DNA from: Fictibacillus solisalsi
GTDB taxonomy: Bacteria; Bacillota; Bacilli; Bacillales; Fictibacillaceae
Direction of reading: 5' to 3'
DNA length: 64,000 nucleotides
Assembly (NCBI RefSeq): GCF_900103485.1
Contig: NZ_FNHW01000005.1
Coordinates: 81,025-145,024, forward strand
In this document: positions 43,025 through 51,483 of the stretch, in pieces
Position numbering within the stretch: position 1 is the stretch's first letter
Layout of the letters: each line of letters starts with the position of its first letter
Made by a program: the position numbers and the translations under genes
The notes under the pieces: generated by a model
What the model was told of the DNA's origin: nothing
What the model saw: the letters and a program-made list of their open reading frames with translations, nothing else
Databases searched by the model: none

Positions 43025-43363
43025 TCACCTTTGGGCAAACAGGAGTAAAGTATTTGCATCCATGTCTTTATAAAGGTAACCGGTGCCGATACTTGGGATG
43101 TTTATATCAATAATACTATCTTTCGACCCTTTCAAGTTTTCATACTTTTGGTGCAGATCCGGAATCACTAATACACTCATTTTATAATTAGAAGGATCTT
43201 TCTTATAAACGAGCTGTACAAACTGTTTTCCATTAATGGTTAGGATCGCTTTGTCATTGGGTTTATAAGTAATAAGATCGTAGCCCAGTTTTTTGTGGTA
43301 CCAAATGATTGATTTTTCAAGGTGTGAAACGGGCACTGTTTGATGATCGTATTCCGATATCAT
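43025..43363 (-). CDS. VOC/glyoxalase-fold protein 1
   Basis: A 112-residue single-module vicinal-oxygen-chelate protein. VPVSHLEKSIIWYHKKLGYD is the start of the first beta-alpha module; TGYLYKDMDANTLLLF is the usual closing strand. Metal-binding residues are not complete: the closing Glu found in glyoxalases is absent. A paralogue occurs at 53114. Members in biosynthetic clusters act as epimerases, dioxygenases or binding/resistance proteins; which applies here cannot be told. Confidence 0.75.
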   Translation of the reverse strand: MISEYDHQTVPVSHLEKSIIWYHKKLGYDLITYKPNDKAILTINGKQFVQLVYKKDPSNYKMSVLVIPDLHQKYENLKGSKDSIIDINIPSIGTGYLYKDMDANTLLLFAQR

Positions 43364-43542
43364 TGGAAATCCTCCTCTTGTTACATGTCATTTTTATTAT
43401 GAGAAATACCACATAAAAGCTCTCGGCTTTTTGCGCGGAATTTCAAAAGGTAAACTTTACTTTTTGCCTTTTTTGGCAGAGCAATTAAAAACCCCTCTTT
43501 ATATAATGGATGCAAATCTTCAAGAAGAGGCGGGTTGAATGA

Positions 43543-44640
43543 ATGTACATTAGATATTCCGAAGATAAAATAAAACAAAAAGATCTCTCAGAGGTAATAG
43601 ACCAGATTTATTATTTAGATCCAGATGTTAAGAAAGTAGAAAGGAAAAGTGGATACCTCATCATTCATTATGAAGGAATCCATGAGAAAGTCTTCTTAAA
43701 ACAATTAGAGGCCGTCTTGAACGATAGGGAACGAACGATAAAAAAAGTAAGATTAGCCGATAACCTCATACACCCTATCGTTAAGAAGGAAGTGTCTCAA
43801 AAAGTAAATAAAGAAGTTATTTTTCGGCTGCATGAATGCATCAAAAAAATGCTGGATGAGATAAGTCGGAAATTCAAAGGGTCTCCAGCACGTTTTTCGA
43901 CACTTATGGATTCTGAATTGATGGAAAGAAGTAAGTATGCGTATCATTTTCCACAAAATATTTATCGTATAGCTGAGATTAGACACCAAAAGGAACGCTT
44001 AGATGAATACCGAATCAACATGGAAAAGGGTCATAAAGTAGAGGACTTATTTGAGGTGAATTCGCATTTTCTTCGACCTTGCCTTTGTTATTTTGCTTAT
44101 GATGAAAGAAAAGATCAAAGCTTCGACCGTGATCTTGAAGTGATTTATAGTTATGGATCGTGTTATCGCCATGAACATGACAAGAAAATTAGCGCTCATC
44201 GGTCCCGTGATTTTACGATGTACGAGATCATTTATCTCGGGAGTAAGGAGAAGGTGGAAAACCTAAGAAAAGATATCATTCAAGAGGTTTGGGAACTGTT
44301 CAATCGAATTGGCTTACGGGGTTATATCGAAACGGCCAATGACCCATTCTTTATAAAGAATGACCGCAATCGGATCGCATTTCAGCGGGCTGCTGAAATG
44401 AAATATGAATTGATCTTTTCACCTAATGAAGACCTCAGCTTTTCTATAGGGTCTTTCAACCTTGTAGGCGAGGTTCTAACTCAATCTTTTGGAATTAAAG
44501 GTAAGCAGGGGGAAAATGTCTCTTCAGGATGTACTGCCTTCGGTGTGGATCGCTGGGTTGAAGCTATTTTATATACTTTTGGAGATAACTTGGAAAATTG
44601 GCCAACCTACCTTAGGGAGAGGATAGGGGATGAAAAGTAA
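43543..44640 (+). CDS. Amino acid:[carrier protein] ligase (SerRS-like)
   Basis: A 365-residue class II synthetase catalytic core without a tRNA-binding N-terminal coiled coil. Motif 2 is GSCYRHEHDK (about 205-214) and motif 3 GCTAFGVDRWVEA (329-341). Probable zinc ligands are Cys182 (PCLCYFAYDE), Glu228 (FTMYEIIY) and Cys330, matching the Cys-Glu-Cys site of archaeal-type SerRS and the bacterial amino acid:[carrier protein] ligases that load Gly or Ala onto ACPs. The ACP at 45734 follows one gene later. It should aminoacylate that ACP for transfer by a BtrH-like enzyme. A ~90-residue N-terminal region is of unknown fold. Confidence 0.85.
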   Translation: MYIRYSEDKIKQKDLSEVIDQIYYLDPDVKKVERKSGYLIIHYEGIHEKVFLKQLEAVLNDRERTIKKVRLADNLIHPIVKKEVSQKVNKEVIFRLHECIKKMLDEISRKFKGSPARFSTLMDSELMERSKYAYHFPQNIYRIAEIRHQKERLDEYRINMEKGHKVEDLFEVNSHFLRPCLCYFAYDERKDQSFDRDLEVIYSYGSCYRHEHDKKISAHRSRDFTMYEIIYLGSKEKVENLRKDIIQEVWELFNRIGLRGYIETANDPFFIKNDRNRIAFQRAAEMKYELIFSPNEDLSFSIGSFNLVGEVLTQSFGIKGKQGENVSSGCTAFGVDRWVEAILYTFGDNLENWPTYLRERIGDEK

Positions 44641-45670
44641 ATCACTACCTATTCATAAAAACCCAGGGTTGTCTACAGAATGTTATCACAACTGCAGGCT
44701 AAGTATCGTTAAGAGCCAAGAGCGATTATGGCCGTGGATACATAGTCACTTTACGAACTTAAAAATCCTTATTGAAAATCCGTTACAGTTTCCCATGGTT
44801 CGACTTGAAGAGCACCTTGAAATTTATTCAGAGCTTTTAATCGAACAACGGTTAATAAAATCATCTTCTTGGGTTGAATCCATAAAGAACAGTATTAACA
44901 GTGATCAATATATACTTGTTTTTTTGAATTGGAGACACATACGGGGCTCAACATATTTTAACGGAACAAAGGATATGATTCATGAGGCGCTCCTTTACGG
45001 TTTCAATGAAGATGAGAAAATGTTCCTTGGTCTTGGTTTTGATGTGAATGGGAAGACCTTTGGAGAATTTAAACTCCCGTTTAATGAGTGTCATAAACAC
45101 ATCGAGAACATTATACAAAACCATCTTCATCACAAGCGCTGGTTCGCCCACTATGGATTCCCCATCAGTTCCCTACAGTTAAATCCCCACTACAACCCTC
45201 GATTGGATACTACTACTCTTTTCTTTGCACTGGATCGTTCTAAGGCAATTTCAAAAGACGTGAGCGCCAAAGGAGCTTTTGCTAACGGTTTTTACGTTTA
45301 CTATTTCCTATTTTTGTATTTTCAAAAACTCGGGCAGGCCTTTTTTCTGCCGGAATCGGAGTATGCTTTATGGAACATTAATATCTACAAAATGATCCAA
45401 CATAAAAAATTATCGATCGATATGATGAAATTTATGTCAAGAGAGTATCCAAACCATACAGTTCTCAAACGGTTAATTGACTTCCAATGTAATACGAAAA
45501 AAGAGTTGTTGAAGTTGAGAAGTTTATCTCTTAAATATCAAACAATGCAGCAGGGTAAAATCATTCAGGAGATCAGTCAAGGGTTTTCGAGAATTTATGA
45601 AATTGAAAAACGAATCAATGCCATGTTCAAAGATTACTTAGTTCAACAAAAAATGGATAAGTTTAGCTGA
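44630..45670 (+). CDS. BtrH-like (papain-type) acyltransferase, copy 4
   Basis: A 346-residue protein overlapping the ligase gene by 11 bases, so coupled to it. Candidate nucleophile is Cys18 or Cys22 (STECYHNCRLSIVKSQE); His118 (KDMIHEALLYGFNEDEK) and Asp138 (GLGFDVNG) complete the triad. The C-terminal 150 residues are helical. Directly downstream is the ACP, which suggests it takes the aminoacyl group that the ligase loads. Family call from motif layout; it also resembles the degenerate copy 2 in its central part. Confidence 0.65.
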   Translation: MKSKSLPIHKNPGLSTECYHNCRLSIVKSQERLWPWIHSHFTNLKILIENPLQFPMVRLEEHLEIYSELLIEQRLIKSSSWVESIKNSINSDQYILVFLNWRHIRGSTYFNGTKDMIHEALLYGFNEDEKMFLGLGFDVNGKTFGEFKLPFNECHKHIENIIQNHLHHKRWFAHYGFPISSLQLNPHYNPRLDTTTLFFALDRSKAISKDVSAKGAFANGFYVYYFLFLYFQKLGQAFFLPESEYALWNINIYKMIQHKKLSIDMMKFMSREYPNHTVLKRLIDFQCNTKKELLKLRSLSLKYQTMQQGKIIQEISQGFSRIYEIEKRINAMFKDYLVQQKMDKFS

Positions 45671-45733
45671 GAATCGTCTCCATAACACACCTATAATGAA
45701 ATGGAAATTAAACGTAGAGAGGAAATGAAAAGG

Positions 45734-45964
45734 ATGTCAAATAATGAACAAGTAATTATGAATTGCTTAAAAAAGGTTCTTCACAATGTGGAGTTCGATC
45801 ATGAAAGTAATCTATTGGATTTGGGAATTGATTCGATGACTTTTATTCGCCTTGTGGTGGAAATAGAAGATGAGTTTGATATTGAGATTGAAGATGAAGA
45901 AATTGTCCTCCAAAACTTCGAATCGGTTGAGAGTATTGTCAAATTGGTTGAACGAAACTTATAA
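45734..45964 (+). CDS. Acyl carrier protein (ACP-2)
   Basis: A 76-residue acidic carrier protein. The phosphopantetheine Ser is in LGIDSMTFIRLVVEIEDEF. The ATG at 45734 lies 11 bases after GAGAGG; ATG 45725 is too close to it. It sits between two BtrH-like genes and two genes after the SerRS-like ligase, so it is the probable aminoacyl acceptor. Activation would need the cluster AcpS. Confidence 0.9.
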   Translation: MSNNEQVIMNCLKKVLHNVEFDHESNLLDLGIDSMTFIRLVVEIEDEFDIEIEDEEIVLQNFESVESIVKLVERNL

Positions 45965-45985
45965 AAGTGAAAGGAAGTTTGTTTG

Positions 45986-46957
45986 ATGCACTCAAAATCG
46001 ATACAAGACTTTCTAACGAATCCCAAAGTTGTGGATTGGAGGTTCCCGGATAAAGATGGATTTTGCGAAAGAACGCTCGACTGCAAACAATTAGCGGTTA
46101 AAGAGGTTCTTCGATGGCGTAAAGAAAAAGACCTTCTTCCAATCTTCTTAAGTCCCTTTGATTGTTCCCATAAGGATCTTCAACTGAGAAGATCTGAACC
46201 AAATTTAAATCTTGGCTGGTCATTGCAAACCAAGCACTCGATTCCAAAAGAGAAGATCATTTCAGAGATTCAGCATTCTATAAGCAAGAATGGCTATTGC
46301 TTACTTTTTTACAAATCGTTTGAGACAACGTACTCCAGCTATTATAAAACGTTTGATATTGTTCACTGGTCCCTGATTGTCAATGCGGATGAGGGTAAGC
46401 TCACTCTGATTGACGAAGCAGGACATCCTAGTTACTTTCAAGGCCATTTGGGGCACGTGAATTTTGATAACTTCCAATCTAACTGGTTATGTGACTCCAA
46501 CTATGGGATAGGACAAGTTATAAAAGAAGAGTCATCCAACGCTGACTGGAGTTCAGTTTGTTTTGAATTGATGAGATCATCTGTCGAAAATATGACTACT
46601 CATGGTGGCCTGGAGAATTTGAAGGATTTTGTTGACTCTTTACAGGAAACAAGCCCATCTATTATTGTTGAATACATTGAAACACTTGAATTTGATATTC
46701 ATTATTTCCGTAGACTAAGAGAACTTTGGCTTTTGGCCGTCAATCGAGGGATTATTCCAAAACCGTACGTTAACCCGCTGTGGGTTGAAGAACTGTTTTA
46801 TTTATGTAAATGTTGGTCTCTTATTATGGGGGTTCTGATGAAATGGAAAAGGCAGCCTTCGAAAGATTATAAGAAAAAACTTGTTGATTATGTCACTCAG
46901 ACCTATAAAAATGAAGAAAGATTCTTTTTGGCTATGAAACAATCGCTAGGAGTGTGA
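45986..46957 (+). CDS. BtrH-like (papain-type) acyltransferase, copy 5
   Basis: A 323-residue protein. Candidate Cys33 (ERTLDCKQLAVKEVLRW), His127 (FDIVHWSLIVNADEG) and Asp143 (LTLIDEAGH) fit the Cys-His-Asp order; the last two segments closely parallel SPHSLMINGI and YILDET of copy 1. Helical C-terminal half. ATG behind AAGGAAG. It is followed by an M29-like peptidase gene, the same order as copy 1 and peptidase 1, which suggests that the pair was duplicated as a unit. Confidence 0.65.
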   Translation: MHSKSIQDFLTNPKVVDWRFPDKDGFCERTLDCKQLAVKEVLRWRKEKDLLPIFLSPFDCSHKDLQLRRSEPNLNLGWSLQTKHSIPKEKIISEIQHSISKNGYCLLFYKSFETTYSSYYKTFDIVHWSLIVNADEGKLTLIDEAGHPSYFQGHLGHVNFDNFQSNWLCDSNYGIGQVIKEESSNADWSSVCFELMRSSVENMTTHGGLENLKDFVDSLQETSPSIIVEYIETLEFDIHYFRRLRELWLLAVNRGIIPKPYVNPLWVEELFYLCKCWSLIMGVLMKWKRQPSKDYKKKLVDYVTQTYKNEERFFLAMKQSLGV

Positions 46958-46960
46958 GAA

Positions 46961-48052
46961 TTGCAAAATGTTGCTCATACCGCTGTTCATGAGTCTTTAC
47001 AAATCAAGCGTGGAGACAAAATCTATATCTATAGTATCGGTGATTCAAACTTAGTAGACGAGATTATACAGAAGGTACAGGAAGTAGGAGCTACTGTTTA
47101 CTTGAATCAACTTTCGATATCCAATTGGAAAACGATTGTGAAATTTAGCACAGCGAGAACCTATAGAGGATTGCTAAAAAAAGAATTACGGTTGCTTCAA
47201 GAGATGAATGGGTTCATTGGATTAACCACGGATGAAAACCTCTATGAATTAAAAGATGTTTCAGCAGAAAGTCTAAAAGTGTATTATAAATACTTTTATG
47301 AACCTCTCTTACTTACCGCTCAGTCCCTTTCCAAATGGCTATTGTTACATCCTCCTTCTACTGCTCTCGCCCAACTAAGCTCTCAATCATTAGAACAACT
47401 TAACCATATATTTAATGATGCGGTTGGGCTATTGGAACATAACCGCTATTATCCTCTCTTCAAAGAGATGATGAATTTGCTTGAAGAGACCGATCAAGTT
47501 CATATTAAAACGCCTTTAACGGACTTACGCTTTTCGATCAAAGGAGTTAATCCTTCAATGTGCATGGGAAAGCATAACCTACCAGGTGGGGAGGTATATA
47601 CGGCTCCCATTCCTTCATCCGTAAATGGTTATATTACCTTTAACATCCCATTTCACTCGTTTGGCACGGCGTTTGAAACTATTCAACTTTTTTACTGCAA
47701 TGGATCACTCGAATATTATGTAACCAGTGACGATACTCACTTCCAACAAATTATACAATCCGATTTTGGGGCAAGTATATTCGGTGAATTTGGAATTGGG
47801 CTTAATCCTTTTATCGTAAGGCCTGTTTACACTTCTGCGTATGATGAAAAAATGGCAGGAACCATTCACCTAGCTCTTGGACAATCGTATAAATCCTCCT
47901 ATAACGGAAACGATTCTACTGTACATATGGATCTTGTCCTTTCTTTGTTAAAAGAAGATGGTGGGGGTTGTCTTTTTTTTGATGAGGTACTCTTTATGAA
48001 AGATGGTAAGATTGTTCATCCACGTCTGCAACGTTTGATACCACTCACATAA
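46961..48052 (+). CDS. M29-type (AmpS-like) aminopeptidase homologue 2
   Basis: A 363-residue paralogue of the protein at 19910. Conserved blocks KHNLPGGEVYTAP, GASIFGEFGIGLNP, DEKMAGTIHLALG and STVHMDLV carry the Glu, His and Asp ligands. TTG start with AGGAG upstream, three bases after copy 5 of the BtrH-like family. One difference from peptidase 1 is a shorter N-terminus. It may remove a protecting amino acid or hydrolyse mis-acylated ACP; no direct evidence. Confidence 0.82.
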   Translation: MQNVAHTAVHESLQIKRGDKIYIYSIGDSNLVDEIIQKVQEVGATVYLNQLSISNWKTIVKFSTARTYRGLLKKELRLLQEMNGFIGLTTDENLYELKDVSAESLKVYYKYFYEPLLLTAQSLSKWLLLHPPSTALAQLSSQSLEQLNHIFNDAVGLLEHNRYYPLFKEMMNLLEETDQVHIKTPLTDLRFSIKGVNPSMCMGKHNLPGGEVYTAPIPSSVNGYITFNIPFHSFGTAFETIQLFYCNGSLEYYVTSDDTHFQQIIQSDFGASIFGEFGIGLNPFIVRPVYTSAYDEKMAGTIHLALGQSYKSSYNGNDSTVHMDLVLSLLKEDGGGCLFFDEVLFMKDGKIVHPRLQRLIPLT

Positions 48053-48091
48053 AGAAAAGCTAGTCTATTTTCGAGAGGCAGGTGGTTAGGA

Positions 48092-49240
48092 TTGGCCAAT
48101 ATATTAATTAGCACTCAACGGTTGTTAGGTCATTTATTGCCCGGTATTAAGCTTGGAATGGAGTTAAAGAAGAAGGGGCACCATGTAGTAATGCTCGGTC
48201 ATACCAGTAATCAGAAAATGATCTGTGAGTCCGAATTGGATTTTATTTCCATAGGGTGGGATAAAGTACCGAATCTTTACTTGTATGAATTTTACTCGGA
48301 AATTATAGACCAAATCGATAAAAAAAGGTTTGATCTATTCATTTGTGATTCAACACAAAGTCCACCTGTATATGTAGCGGAAAAATTAAACATTCCTTGG
48401 GTCAGCTTCCAGACAACCATTCCTTTACCTGAAGAATTTATGCCCGGAAGAGCAAAGGTGAACAGACGACTTAGAAATGAATATACAAATCATTTGAATA
48501 CCTTACGAAATAGAATCGGATTGCCTCCCTTGGACAGTGAGCTATATCGAACGAGAGGTGATTTGGTGGGGCTTTCCAGCCAACTTCACCTAATCATGGT
48601 CTACCCCGAATTGATAGATGAAACAATCACCACTTATTTTCCTCCCAATACCTATGTTGTTGGTAACATTAACTATCAAAAAAACACATTATCTCCCCAG
48701 ATCAAAAAAATTCTTGCTACTCATAAAACCAAAATTCTTGTTTGTACGTCCTCTATTCCAAGATTGGAATATCGAGAATCAATGAACCGTTATATTGAAA
48801 CAACCATTGATTTGTTTGCTAACAATATGGATATTCAACTCCTTATCTCTGACACACAAGATTGGTGGGGGGAGGAGTTACCACTTAATGTGGAATGGAT
48901 TCAAGAAACACCTATTCATGACCAGCTTATTCCTTATGCTGATATTGTTGTTACACATGGGGGTTGTGGGACCCTGCAAAATGTTATAAAAAGCGGTAAA
49001 CCGATGGTAATCATTCCATTGGGAGGAGATCATGAAGTACTAGGGGATAAATGCCGAAGGTTAGAAATTGCGGAGCTTATCTTCCCAGAGGATTTAACTC
49101 CTGAAAGGTTAGCTCATGCTATTCAAGTAACAATGGAAAGAAAAGAATCAAGTCAATTGTTGGCATTAATGAAAAAAACTAAAGGTTATCAACCCGAAAT
49201 TCGAAGTGCTGAACTAGTTGAAGACATTATATTGAGGTGA
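48092..49240 (+). CDS. GT1-family glycosyltransferase (macrolide glycosyltransferase-like)
   Basis: A 382-residue GT-B enzyme. N-terminal ISTQRLLGHLLPGIKLGMEL and C-terminal IPYADIVVTHGGCGTLQNVI, with PMVIIPLGGDHEV, are the family 1 donor-site pattern. Donor could be the UDP-glucose made by GalU at 55345. TTG start behind AGGTGGTTAGG. It differs clearly from the GT1 at 8723 (HGGCGT versus HGGHGS), so a different sugar or acceptor is expected. ACP-3 follows four bases later. Confidence 0.87.
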   Translation: MANILISTQRLLGHLLPGIKLGMELKKKGHHVVMLGHTSNQKMICESELDFISIGWDKVPNLYLYEFYSEIIDQIDKKRFDLFICDSTQSPPVYVAEKLNIPWVSFQTTIPLPEEFMPGRAKVNRRLRNEYTNHLNTLRNRIGLPPLDSELYRTRGDLVGLSSQLHLIMVYPELIDETITTYFPPNTYVVGNINYQKNTLSPQIKKILATHKTKILVCTSSIPRLEYRESMNRYIETTIDLFANNMDIQLLISDTQDWWGEELPLNVEWIQETPIHDQLIPYADIVVTHGGCGTLQNVIKSGKPMVIIPLGGDHEVLGDKCRRLEIAELIFPEDLTPERLAHAIQVTMERKESSQLLALMKKTKGYQPEIRSAELVEDIILR

Positions 49241-49244
49241 AAAA

Positions 49245-49472
49245 ATGAATATTGACCGATTTTTAGATTTAGTATCAGAGATTGTAGAGAAGCAGGAATT
49301 AGAATTAGACCAGTCGTTTGAAGAACTTGGATTAGATTCCACTAATGTGATCGAACTGCTTATTGAATTTGAAATGGAATACGATGTAGATATTCTGGAT
49401 GACAATTTAAATTTAGATGATATCCACACACTTAAGGATGCCTACGATTACTTGTCTAATTTAATTGACTAA
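49245..49472 (+). CDS. Acyl carrier protein (ACP-3)
   Basis: A 75-residue, very acidic carrier protein with the attachment Ser in ELGLDSTNVIELLIEFEMEY. GAGGTG precedes the ATG. It begins four bases after the glycosyltransferase and precedes PhyH-5 and an acyl-CoA dehydrogenase-like gene, so its bound acyl group may be hydroxylated or oxidised while attached. The Thr after Ser (DST rather than DSL) is a small departure from the canonical site. Confidence 0.88.
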   Translation: MNIDRFLDLVSEIVEKQELELDQSFEELGLDSTNVIELLIEFEMEYDVDILDDNLNLDDIHTLKDAYDYLSNLID

Positions 49473-49487
49473 TTGGGGGGGAATTAT

Positions 49488-50309
49488 ATGCCATTCTTAA
49501 CAGCTGAAGATCGTAAACTTTTTGAAGAGGAAGGATACTTCATCATTCGAAACGTCTACAATCCATCGGAAGTGCAAAGAATAATCGACTTATATCAGGA
49601 TTTATGGATCGATAAAGTGAAAAAGGGCCATATCCAGCAAGATTCTAAATATCCTATGGAAAGCTTATTCCCTACTTTACATGAAGTGCAGCGTGAAAAC
49701 GAAGTACTAAAGGATTTTATGCTTGAAGATAGAAACTTTGCGATTGCTGAAGAAATTCTTGGGAGTGAACCACTCCTCATTGGGACGACTTGTTTTTTTA
49801 AAGCTCCCCATACCAAAGCTCTTCCTTTTCATCAGGATAACATTGACAACGGCTGTATTCCTGACCGAAATGTAGCCCTTTGGGTGAGTTTAGACGGCAG
49901 CGATCCTTCAAACGGCAGTCTTTGTTTTATCCCTCGTTCTCATAAAAATGGGCTTTACTCTATTAATCTCCCAGCTACTCACCCTTATGGTGTACTTTCA
50001 ACAAATGTAAATGGTGAGACGGGAGATGAAACTAAAATTGTGCATATTAAAACAAATCCAGGCGATGTCGTGATTTTTGATGGCAATACAATTCATGGAT
50101 CGAATTCCAATAGCACATCCACTCGTTTTAGACGATCATTTGCCATGCATTTTACAACCAAAACTGTTGAAAAAGTATTTGCGAATTTCACCCACCTTTA
50201 TAATAAAAGAGGGGATGTTGTACAAAGACCCGTTAACAAAAAACACGGGAAAATACGAAGTCTCCTACTTCCACCGAAAAAAATGGAAGAAGGAGATAAG
50301 ATCTATTAA
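49488..50309 (+). CDS. Phytanoyl-CoA dioxygenase-family oxygenase (PhyH-5)
   Basis: A 273-residue Fe(II)/2-oxoglutarate oxygenase of the PhyH-3 subgroup. Ligands are HQD in ALPFHQDNIDNGCI and His in GNTIHGSNSN; Arg in TRFRRSFAMHF. LWVSLDGSDPSNGSLCFIPR is the core. ATG 49488 has GGGGGGG nine bases before. Position after ACP-3 suggests an acyl-ACP substrate, which is one known behaviour of this superfamily in biosynthesis, but a glycoside is equally possible. Confidence 0.9.
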   Translation: MPFLTAEDRKLFEEEGYFIIRNVYNPSEVQRIIDLYQDLWIDKVKKGHIQQDSKYPMESLFPTLHEVQRENEVLKDFMLEDRNFAIAEEILGSEPLLIGTTCFFKAPHTKALPFHQDNIDNGCIPDRNVALWVSLDGSDPSNGSLCFIPRSHKNGLYSINLPATHPYGVLSTNVNGETGDETKIVHIKTNPGDVVIFDGNTIHGSNSNSTSTRFRRSFAMHFTTKTVEKVFANFTHLYNKRGDVVQRPVNKKHGKIRSLLLPPKKMEEGDKIY

Positions 50310-50323
50310 CTAGGGGATTATCT

Positions 50324-51475
50324 ATGAGAAATAGTGAAATGCAGGATAAGCTAAATTATCTTAAGACATTTGATGAAAATGACATTCAAGGTAAAATTAA
50401 ATATCTGATAGATCAAAACTTCCATCTTCTTACCTTGGATCCCGATATCACACCACAAAAATTGTTTTATTTTATCAGTAATCTCTCTTCCATCTGTCAC
50501 AATACAGCGCTTTGCCTGGCCATGCACTTATACACGGTTTGGGGGATTCGACTTTTCACTTCTCAAAATGAGTTTGTCACTGATTGTCTGGATCAAGTAA
50601 AAGAACAAAAAAAATTGTTTGCCTCCTTGAATGAACCCTCCCTCCATTTTATCCATTCCAAAAATTTCAAAGAAAAAGATTATAGTATAACTGCTACAGA
50701 AGAAGAAGATGGTTATCTAATAAACGGAATAAAACGGTTCGTTTCCATGGAACCCCTCGTTAATTATTTACCTGTTTACTGTCGACTTAAAAATTATAAA
50801 GGTAATGATTATGGAATCATCACCCTAATCATACCTAAAGAAACCAAAGGGATTAAGGTCAATCAAGATTGGGACTCCATCTCAATGGGACCTTCGGAAA
50901 GCAACAGTATTACTTTTGAGGATGTGTTTGTCCCAAAAGAAAATGTAATCCTAAATTCTAATGCCTTTGTTAGGGAAACTGATGTATTAGGTTTGTTGTT
51001 TCGACTTGCGATTTCAAGCGTTTATGTGGGAATAGGCGAGAGGGCGTTACAATATTTGTATCAGAAAATACGATCACAACGAGTCCCACATCATGACAAA
51101 CCACTTGCTTTTTTCCCGGGAGCTCAGTTTAATGTTGCGGAAATGTTAATTTTAAATGAAACTGCCAATTCACAGATTTTAGAATTATGCCGTTCAATAA
51201 ATGAATATCTTAACAGCTCTAGATCGTACACCACAATGAAAGAACTAAAAAAGAAAAGTTTAATCACAAAGGAATATACGACTATATCCACGATAAAACT
51301 AGTTGAATTTGCCTTAAAGACAGTCGGAGTTGGAGGTTTGTCTTCACGAAGTCCTTTAGCCAAATTATACCAAGATGTATTGGCAGGCCCATTTCATCCT
51401 CCACAAAAGGATGTCCTCTATGAAATAATCGCAAAGGATTTCTTAGGTATAGTGCCTTACAAAAGTAGATGGTAG
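50324..51475 (+). CDS. Acyl-CoA dehydrogenase-fold flavoprotein
   Basis: A 383-residue protein of the acyl-CoA dehydrogenase superfamily. The middle beta domain has DWDSISMGPSESNSITFEDV followed by FVPKENVIL; the C-terminal helical domain shows VYVGIGERALQYL and VGVGGLSSRSPLAKLYQDVL, where related N-oxygenases and dehydrogenases bind FAD. The N-terminal domain is short and I see no clear catalytic Glu. It could be an acyl-ACP dehydrogenase or a flavin-dependent monooxygenase (hydroxylase/N-oxygenase) of the same fold. It is placed between PhyH-5 and CT4 with a nine-base spacing to CT4. Confidence 0.82.
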   Translation: MRNSEMQDKLNYLKTFDENDIQGKIKYLIDQNFHLLTLDPDITPQKLFYFISNLSSICHNTALCLAMHLYTVWGIRLFTSQNEFVTDCLDQVKEQKKLFASLNEPSLHFIHSKNFKEKDYSITATEEEDGYLINGIKRFVSMEPLVNYLPVYCRLKNYKGNDYGIITLIIPKETKGIKVNQDWDSISMGPSESNSITFEDVFVPKENVILNSNAFVRETDVLGLLFRLAISSVYVGIGERALQYLYQKIRSQRVPHHDKPLAFFPGAQFNVAEMLILNETANSQILELCRSINEYLNSSRSYTTMKELKKKSLITKEYTTISTIKLVEFALKTVGVGGLSSRSPLAKLYQDVLAGPFHPPQKDVLYEIIAKDFLGIVPYKSRW

Positions 51476-51483
51476 GTGGGACG

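Noticed and set aside
43381..43578. 65-codon minus-strand frame between the VOC-1 and aminoacyl-ACP ligase genes
   Set aside because: It overlaps the ligase start and the divergent promoter region, has no ribosome binding site and a low-complexity composition.
43543..44640. The SerRS-like gene as a second seryl-tRNA synthetase for self-resistance
   Set aside because: The protein lacks the N-terminal tRNA-binding coiled coil and has the Cys-Glu-Cys zinc site of carrier-protein ligases; an ACP gene is beside it.
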